Assembly (NCBI RefSeq): GCF_037038585.1
Contig: NC_092520.1
Location: 2,943,001 to 3,007,000, forward strand
Length of the DNA stretch: 64,000 bases
Source: Patagioenas fasciata
Taxonomy: Eukaryota; Chordata; Aves; Columbiformes; Columbidae
Direction: 5' to 3'
Below, in pieces: positions 52,101 to 64,000 of the stretch. How positions within the stretch are numbered: position 1 is the first letter of the stretch; each line of letters opens with the position of its first letter. The notes below the pieces were generated by a model. That model did no database searches, was not told the DNA's origin, and saw only the letters and a program-made list of their open reading frames with translations. A program made the translations under genes and the position numbers.

Positions 52101-53280
52101 CTCGATCCCCTCATGGTTCCCCTTATGGGGACCTTTGCTCTTCAGCTTTGCACAGCTTGAGCAGTTTAGCCCAAAAACGGAGGCAGTGGGGGAGACAGAG
52201 GATCAGATGGAGTTATTTACAGAGCCATTAAGTGATGTTTTCTTATTTCTTCTTTCTTGTTTTTTGATAATTCTAACATTACTTTCTTCTTCTATTGCAA
52301 AGATGCAATGGCATCTTTGCATTCATGGCTGTGCAATGCCCCTGCCTTCACCCATGGCCACTTATTTTCTGCAAGGCTTCCCAAAAGAAGCCTTACAAAA
52401 AGACAAATAGCTCATTTTGACCTTTTTGTTTTGCCCTCATTCCCCTGTCTGGTGGCTCCTTTCCAGGAGGTTTGCAAGGCAGAAATTCCCTTTGCTGACT
52501 CTTCCCAACCAGACCGTATTTACCCACCGGTGTGCGGGTATTTTCGTGTATTATTTCTACCCGTTATTATAATTTCTATTTGAAGTGGCACAACCAAACC
52601 CCTGTAATCCCCTACAAACCCTGGACCATTTATAATAATAACAATAAAAAAGCCACTTTCCCCATCTTTGACCACCATAGGAGAAATCCCATCTTACTGG
52701 TACTAATTTAACCCAGTGCCCAGACTGCAGAGGTAATAATATGATTATAGGAGGAAAAAAAACCCACAGAAGATCTGCCCTGGAGCCACAACTGTCCTGT
52801 TGGCCGAATTATTTGTCTTTTAGCAAGGTATAGAGCCCTTGAGATGCTGCATACATAGAGCAGGAAAGAGCTGCAATGGCTTTGAGTTTACAAATAGATA
52901 TCATTCATATTTACAGTTAACTATTGATAGTTAATAGCTATTGTCAACATTTACATACAGCAGCAAAGTATGGGGTAACAGTAGAGCATCCTCTGATAGC
53001 AAAGGCTCCTCGTTTTCCCCTGGAAATTAACCAAATAACCTGTGATTTTCACACCTTTTTCCTCACGAGCTCTGAGTGCCTAAAAAATAAAGGTTAAAAA
53101 GACTGTTAGGGTGGGCTGTGCTGCACCCCTCACCTCAGGCTGCGCTCCCCGCACCTCAGGCTGCGCTCCCTCACAGCACCGTGAAGAGAGAGTGTCTTTA
53201 CTACCAGAGAACGCCCCTAGGTAGCAAATCGGGGTGGATTATATCGGTTTTGTAGCCGCTTTAATGCGGGTTGTGGGCGT
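52101..53280. other. Intergenic, upstream of RPS3
   Basis: Mostly AT-rich unique DNA. Just before the CpG-rich promoter, 53131-53172 holds a direct duplication of CACCTCAGGCTGCGCTCCC. Confidence 0.55.
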
Positions 53281-53489
53281 TCACAGCCTGTCAGGGCGGG
53301 AAAACCCACTGACAGGTTCCAGCCTCCCCAACATGGCGGCGCGTCAGCACCGGGGAAGACTACATTTCCCATCGGCCCCCGCCCGCCAGCCCACGTGATC
53401 GCGGCGGTCCAATGGGGAGCGGCGGAAGGCAGATATAGCCCTCCCTCTGGGAAGGGTTCCCTCCTTTCCGCCGGGCGGCGCGGCTCAAG
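53281..53489 (+). promoter_or_regulatory. RPS3: RPS3 promoter and 5'UTR
   Basis: CpG-rich. In order: a YY1-like ACATGGCGGC at 53331; ACTACATTTCCCAT near 53356-53369, like the ZNF143/THAP11 element; CCACGTGATC E-box near 53391; CCAAT at 53409-53413; TATA-like GATATA at 53432-53437. A 5'TOP-type pyrimidine tract, CCCTCCTTTCCGCC, starts near 53459, about 25 bp after the TATA-like box, and is the likely start of transcription. TOP starts are typical of ribosomal protein mRNAs under mTOR control. The 5'UTR would be about 30 nt. Confidence 0.8.
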
Positions 53490-59222
<5,733 letters not shown>

Positions 59223-59418
59223 GTAAGTGCCTGTGATGGGTGAGAGGTAGTTTTGGTGAGAATCCATGCAGAAAAGGTGGTGTGTCACTAAAAAAAGATG
59301 CCCAGTAGCTGGGATACTGGGAGGAAAAGCTGCTGCGTTGGACCTGGTGCAGCGATCAGCTGTTTTTAGAGTATTACCCTGGATGAAAGTGTAAGATGCT
59401 GCAAACCCACTAAGCACA

Positions 59419-59559
59419 CCCTTCAGTGACGATGAGATGGCGAGTCTGAAAGGGAATGTCCTTGTCCAAGTGCCCTTTTTTTGTGTTGTGTTCTACAGCA
59501 TGGATTTGGGGACCTTGGGTCACAATTTGAGTGACTTAGAGGCATTTGTCCGAGAAGGG
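59419..59559 (+). ncRNA. SNORD15: SNORD15 (U15)-like box C/D snoRNA, copy 3, RPS3 intron 6
   Basis: 141 nt between CCCTTC and GAAGGG. It keeps TTAGAGGCATTTGT, but the D box reads CCGA (59550-59553) instead of CTGA, the C box region reads GTGACGA, and the 5' element reads GATGGCGAGTC, one change that could still pair as G-U. It may be a decaying copy or a functional variant. Confidence 0.75.
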
Positions 59560-60182
59560 TTCAGTGTCTTGGATGTTTTCACATTGTACCACTTGCTACC
59601 AGTGTGCAGTTGACTGCACAAGGTATATATTCCTTATATATACGCCTTACCTCATGGGATCCAGTTTGGGAGAGGCTTAGAAGCCGATAACATTGAGCAC
59701 AACGTATAGACTAGTTTTGTAAGTAAATAATGGAAGTTTGAAATCCCATCTCCCTGAATGAGTAGTTTCTAAGATGGAAATGAAAAACTTGAAGTTGTCT
59801 GAGACCTGCTCTGGGTTGTTCCCAGTGAAAATGTGCAACTTGCTGCTTTTAAAAGTTTGCTTTGCTTTTTCCGATAAAGCAGCAGGAGGCACAGGGGCTT
59901 GTGGCCTCTTGTAGAACTTTCTGAGCTGCTGGTGAAAACCAGGCTGAGTTTTCTAATGGAAACAGGCCTGTTTGAATAGCAGGGAGAGTTCAGGGAGTTT
60001 GCAGAGCCACAGTGAAACAAGGGGATCTGACTTGCAAGATCTGCTCCTGTGGGGAAAATGCAGGAAGGGAGAGATGCCATTTAATTTGAAAACTTGGAGC
60101 CTGTTCAGTGTTTTGGGTAGAAGAATGGTTATGGGAAAATGGTTTGTCACCATCTCACTGAGTATTTTGTTTTTTGTTGTAG

Positions 60183-60255
60183 GGTTTGTAACATCTACAA
60201 CCAGAAGCTTGACTGTCCTGAAAACATCTCTTAATAAAATCACAAAAGACAGTGT
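60183..60255 (+). other. RPS3: RPS3 exon 7, 3'UTR only, with polyadenylation signal
   Basis: Acceptor TTTTTTGTTGTAG ends at 60182. The exon holds about 50 nt before AATAAA at 60233-60238. Cleavage is likely near 60250-60260, before a GT-rich stretch. The final intron lies 3 nt after the stop codon, too close to trigger nonsense-mediated decay. Confidence 0.88.
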
Positions 60256-62039
60256 TTGTGGAGGTGCTTTATTTTTTTTGCAAGATATCTTCCAGGAAAG
60301 CCTTGTTCTCACCTTTGGTATGAAAGGAATTCAGTTGTGTTTCTTCCAGCTTGCTTTACCTTTTTGGAGTGAACTTCTCAGATCCTGATCTAAACAAAAT
60401 GGGGACAAAAATACTGATTTCTGTGAAGAGCTGGAGCAGCAATCTGGTGTTTAGGGGGTGATGACTGACACTCCATGAACTGGAGTAGTACCAGTACCTC
60501 TCCAGTTACATACCAGTCCCTTTCTCTGAGATTTCCAGAAGAGGGAGCTTTTTTAGTGAGGTCCAAAGCAGTTGCAGTAGTTTATACCTTTTTGGCCTGA
60601 AGTGTTACTATGATCTGCTAAATGCTTTTTTCACCTCTGTACATCCATTTCCCTTTAATTATAAAGACATTCACTACGTCACTTTCAGGGCTGTAAACTA
60701 TATAGGAACATTATAGTCCCTGTTTGGGTCAAGTCACCTTAGTTGGTGGAGATGTGGGGTGAGACAAACTTCTGAGTAGGTATTCACATGTTAGTTGGGG
60801 CAAAAAAAGAAGTTACACTCTGGATTTCAAACTTCTGTCCTAAGCTTTTAAATGAAAATATATTTAAGTGATTCTTTGAGGCCTGAGTAGACTGTTAATT
60901 TGTCACTGTATTAATAACTGGCTTTAATGAGCTGTAGGATAAGATCCTCAAGTTGATAATAGATGACAAGGTTACTTATGCTATGGAAATACATGGTCTG
61001 TAGGCAGGGATGTGTTTTCACTTCTGTTGCTGTATTAATTACCTTTGATGCTGTTCTTTGTGGTCCAGCTGAAGCCCTGCAGCTGCAGCTGGGACTGAGC
61101 ATTGGGTTCAGTTTCAGACAGAGATTCTGGTTCTGTCAGCTCCTTTCTCAGGGTGTTTTTGCAAGTCTAGTGCAGTAATGGGAAGAGACTGTCGTGCACA
61201 TCGTACGAGATTATCTTGGGCGCAGGATCGAGGCTTTGTTCAGATTGTGAGAAATTCAGAACCTGTCTGTTGCATTGACAAAAAAAATGTACAAATCTGC
61301 GAAACTTGCTGCTTTAGGAATAGCTTTCACATCCAAATTTCCATTTCCAGGAGGCTTCCCTGAGGGAGCTGGGCAGGCAGCTTGTGAGCTGGAATTTCAT
61401 ACTGGCGATGTTGGGAACTGGTCCATCAGCAGCGTGTGTGGATGTGTGAGCCTCAGCCTTCCCTTTCCCAGCTTCTCTGGCTGGGGACCTGGTGCTGTCT
61501 GTCAGAAACACGTGTGTTCTTAGGGTGTCAGAGAAGGAGGCTGATTTTGGGTTTCTGTGTGCATCTTTCAGTGGAGAGCTTTGAGAAAATGTTACTACAC
61601 GTTAAATCTTAGTGCAAGTAAACCAATATGAATTTTTCAAATACAAATGTGAATTTGGAAAATAATAGTAAAAAAGTGACAGACTAGCTTTGTCACTTTG
61701 GAGAAGCAGGAAATGTGTGTAAGCTGGAAGGCCTGAAGCAATAGAAGAGTGACACACAATGCAGGACCATGTGTGTTGTGTCTAAATTCTTACATATGCT
61801 TGATGATGATGGGGTAGAAATTTCTCCTGCAGTCCTCCAGTGAGGGTTGGCTTTCCTGCAGATGACTCAGATCTCTGTTTTGAAGCCTGCCAACCCAGTC
61901 CAGCAGACTATTAATCTCACTAATGGAATCAAGAGATGTTTAGTTGCTTGTAAGATCAAGAGGTGTACGAGTAGTGTAAAAGTGGTATTGCCATATCTCT
62001 CTTCTTGCTAGATCCATCGTGTTGTGAGAAGTTGAGGAC
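60256..62039. other. Intergenic, downstream of RPS3
   Basis: 1.8 kb with no recognised gene or repeat. Confidence 0.6.
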
Positions 62040-62562
62040 AATAAGGATTATCGCTCTGGTGAGACCCCCCTGCAGTGCTGGTCCAGCTCTGGGTCCTCAG
62101 CACAGGACACACATGGAGCTGCTGGAGAGGGGCCAGAGGAGCCCCAGGAATGATGCGAGGCTGGAACAGCTCTGCTGGGAGGACAGGCTGAGAGAGCTGG
62201 GGTGTTCAGCTGGAGAACAGAAGCTCTTAGTGTGGCCTTTCCAGACTTAAAAGGGGCTGAGAAGAAAGATGGGGAGAGACTTTTGAGCAGGGCCTGTTGT
62301 GATAGGACAAGGAGTGATGGTTTTAAACTGAAGGAGGGAGATTCAGGCCAGACATGAGGAAGAAATTGTTGCCCTGAGGGTGGCGAGAGCCTGTCCCAGG
62401 TTGGCCAGAGAGGTGGTGGCTGAACCATCCCTGGAGACATCCCAGGCCAGGCTGGACGGGGCTCTGAGCAACCTGAGCTGGTGAAGATGTCCCTGGTCAT
62501 GGCAGGGGTGGCAGTGGGTCAGTTCCCTTCCAACCTCAACTATTCCCATGATTCTATGATTA
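62040..62562 (+). mobile_element. CR1 LINE 3' 0.5 kb
   Basis: Begins around ATAAGGATTATCGCTCTGGT, carries ATGGAGCTGCTGGAGAGGGG, and ends CCCATGATTCTATGATTATC with two octamers. Group of 849, but with more of the coding region retained. Confidence 0.92.
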
Positions 62563-63480
62563 TCCCATAATGGTCAAGGTTTGCATGTGTGAACCAAACC
62601 CCTCATGGTTGGAGTAAATGACCATCATAATGAGCTGTTTAAAGCTGCTAAAGGAGAGAGATTGGGAACTTGTTCAGTTCTCTGAGTTGTGAAGGTGCTG
62701 TCCTCCCTAGGATGAAAAACCTGAGTATTTAAAGCTGTTAGCAAGACAAACCGGGGTTGGGATGAGCTCAGGAGCTCTGGAAAGCTTTGAACTTCCTTGT
62801 GGTGTTCCTCTTCCAGGTTGACGATGTTCCTGGGCTGTTACTGCTGGAGGTTGCTGCTGTAATTTGCTCCAGTGGAACTCTGATTTGGCAAAGCATATGG
62901 TGCTTTTTCGGTCTGTGAAGAGCTCTGTGCCGATGTGTGTGCTCGCACATCCCATATAAGTGCTATTTTTGGCCCAGAGAAAAGGGGACATGTTCATGGC
63001 TTTATTTTTGCCTTCCGACTGGCAGAAATTTGCATGCTTGAATGGGCAGCGGGTTAATCCTTTGCCAGTAGGGTCTGATGCTGCTGCATTTTCCAGGTGT
63101 AGCTGTGTGCTCGCTACAATCATTACAGGTTCTTCCAGCGTTTTTCCTTCTCTATTTCCCTCAGTTGGTTCCCAGCTGGGGAAGCCTTGGGTCATCGGGT
63201 CAGGAAACCTGGTCCATGTGGCCAACAGCTCAATTTTATTCCTATGCTGCCGTATTTTTTTTCAACAAACCATTTGCTGCTGTTAAATGTCAGAGCAGTG
63301 TAGGGCAGTAGGTCCTCTTACTAATGTCATGGGAATTCATGTGTATTTAGTGTCATTTTGGTCCATAATTAACCAGATTAAGGAAGGTGTATTTGGTTTA
63401 AGGATGGCAAGGAACCTCTAAGCTCTTTTAAGAGTATTTTATCTCCACCCAAACCCCTGCCAAGTGACTGTGGCCACCAG
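62563..63480. other. Intergenic unique sequence
   Basis: No gene, repeat or RNA is recognised. Confidence 0.5.
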
Positions 63481-63497
63481 AGTTTCATTGAAAAAGT

Positions 63498-63503
63498 TTT
63501 ATT
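63498..63503 (-). terminator. Polyadenylation signal of a minus-strand gene entering from the right
   Basis: TTTATT here is AATAAA on the minus strand, in the context AATTTTGCAATAAAACTTTT. The neighbouring 63504-64000 would be its 3'UTR. An AATAAA on the + strand at about 63544 has no gene upstream of it. Confidence 0.45.
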
Positions 63504-64000
63504 GCAAAATTATACAACTGTCACTGTGTGGTACAAGAACAGACAATAAAAGCCACCAGACACCTGCATCCACATGATGCAAATTATTCACAAAATCAGT
63601 GTGTTCTTGCCTTGCCCACCCCTTTTACCCACCCCCCCCCTTAAAATCCTCCATAAAATACTACAGCGTGTGGGTCTCAGTGCGCTGATTCTGGGTAGTA
63701 TCGAGCATACACACTGCGCTTTTGGCTTCTTGTACATTTGGGCACATCCTCACGGATTGTCTCCTACCTCCCAACACCGGTGGGGGAAAAAGCACCTGGA
63801 AATATGACCTAGCAAGAGGCTTTAAGGACAAGAATTGCCCATTTTGGCTGGCTTGGATTGGAATTAGGGCAGATGAGCTTTTCTGCAATTCTGTAACGTT
63901 GCAAACCTGGTAAAGGCATGGTCAGGGCAAATTCGGGAGCACACACTGCTGTATTTTTCCCTGTAGGAAACTCCTACTAAGAGACTTTGTAGTTGTAACT
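63504..64000 (-). other. Possible 3'UTR of a convergent gene, identity unknown
   Basis: No coding sequence is recognisable. The stretch is unique, with a run of nine or more C near 63630. In human the gene beyond RPS3 is convergent (KLHL35, then GDPD5), so this may be one of those; that is inference from remembered synteny only. Confidence 0.3.

Noticed and set aside
51406-52410. 334-codon open frame
   Set aside because: It reads antisense through a minus-strand CR1 and then into unique flank. The proline-rich product is the reverse complement of CR1 coding sequence.
63540-63550. AATAAA on the + strand near 63544
   Set aside because: No + strand gene lies upstream after RPS3 ends at about 60255, so it is likely incidental beside the minus-strand signal.

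Overview
This is a bird (or close sauropsid) nuclear genomic window. Vertebrate spliced genes sit among at least 29 fragments of the CR1 LINE, the main avian interspersed repeat, many ending in the family's 3' octamers (ATTCTGTG type). Intron sizes, base composition and the lack of SINE-like or L1-like repeats also fit a bird. I cannot name the species.

Layout. Positions 1 to about 32430 hold the 3' half of FCHSD2 on the + strand. Ten coding exons (2538-30262) encode 432 residues: the end of the F-BAR/coiled-coil region, two SH3 domains, a proline-rich tail and a C-terminal PDZ ligand. A 3'UTR of about 2.2 kb follows. The earlier exons lie left of the window. The introns hold CR1 copies and two minisatellites: a 34-bp unit at 2891-3470, and a 19-bp unit with 57-bp higher-order structure at 17502-18314. 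From about 32430 to 53280 the DNA is intergenic, with CR1 copies in both orientations, one nested CR1 insertion, and one unidentified exon-like segment at 34637-34759.

Positions 53280-60255 hold a complete RPS3 (ribosomal protein uS3) gene on the + strand: a CpG-rich promoter with CCAAT, TATA-like, YY1-like and 5'TOP elements, six coding exons giving exactly 243 residues, and a seventh exon that is purely 3'UTR. Introns 4, 5 and 6 each carry one SNORD15 (U15) box C/D snoRNA. Protein gene and guide RNAs are thus co-expressed: RPS3 goes to the 40S subunit and U15 guides 28S rRNA 2'-O-methylation. Positions 60256-63480 are intergenic with one CR1. A minus-strand polyadenylation signal at 63498-63503 suggests a convergent gene enters from the right edge.

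I found no convincing new gene system. The best leads are the three-copy SNORD15 family with a changed D box in one copy, a mosaic pattern of identity between two CR1 copies, a CR1 group with altered 3' octamers, a cluster of YY1-like motifs over the RPS3 start, and the orphan exon-like segment. I recognised no endogenous retrovirus, tRNA, rRNA or CRISPR array.
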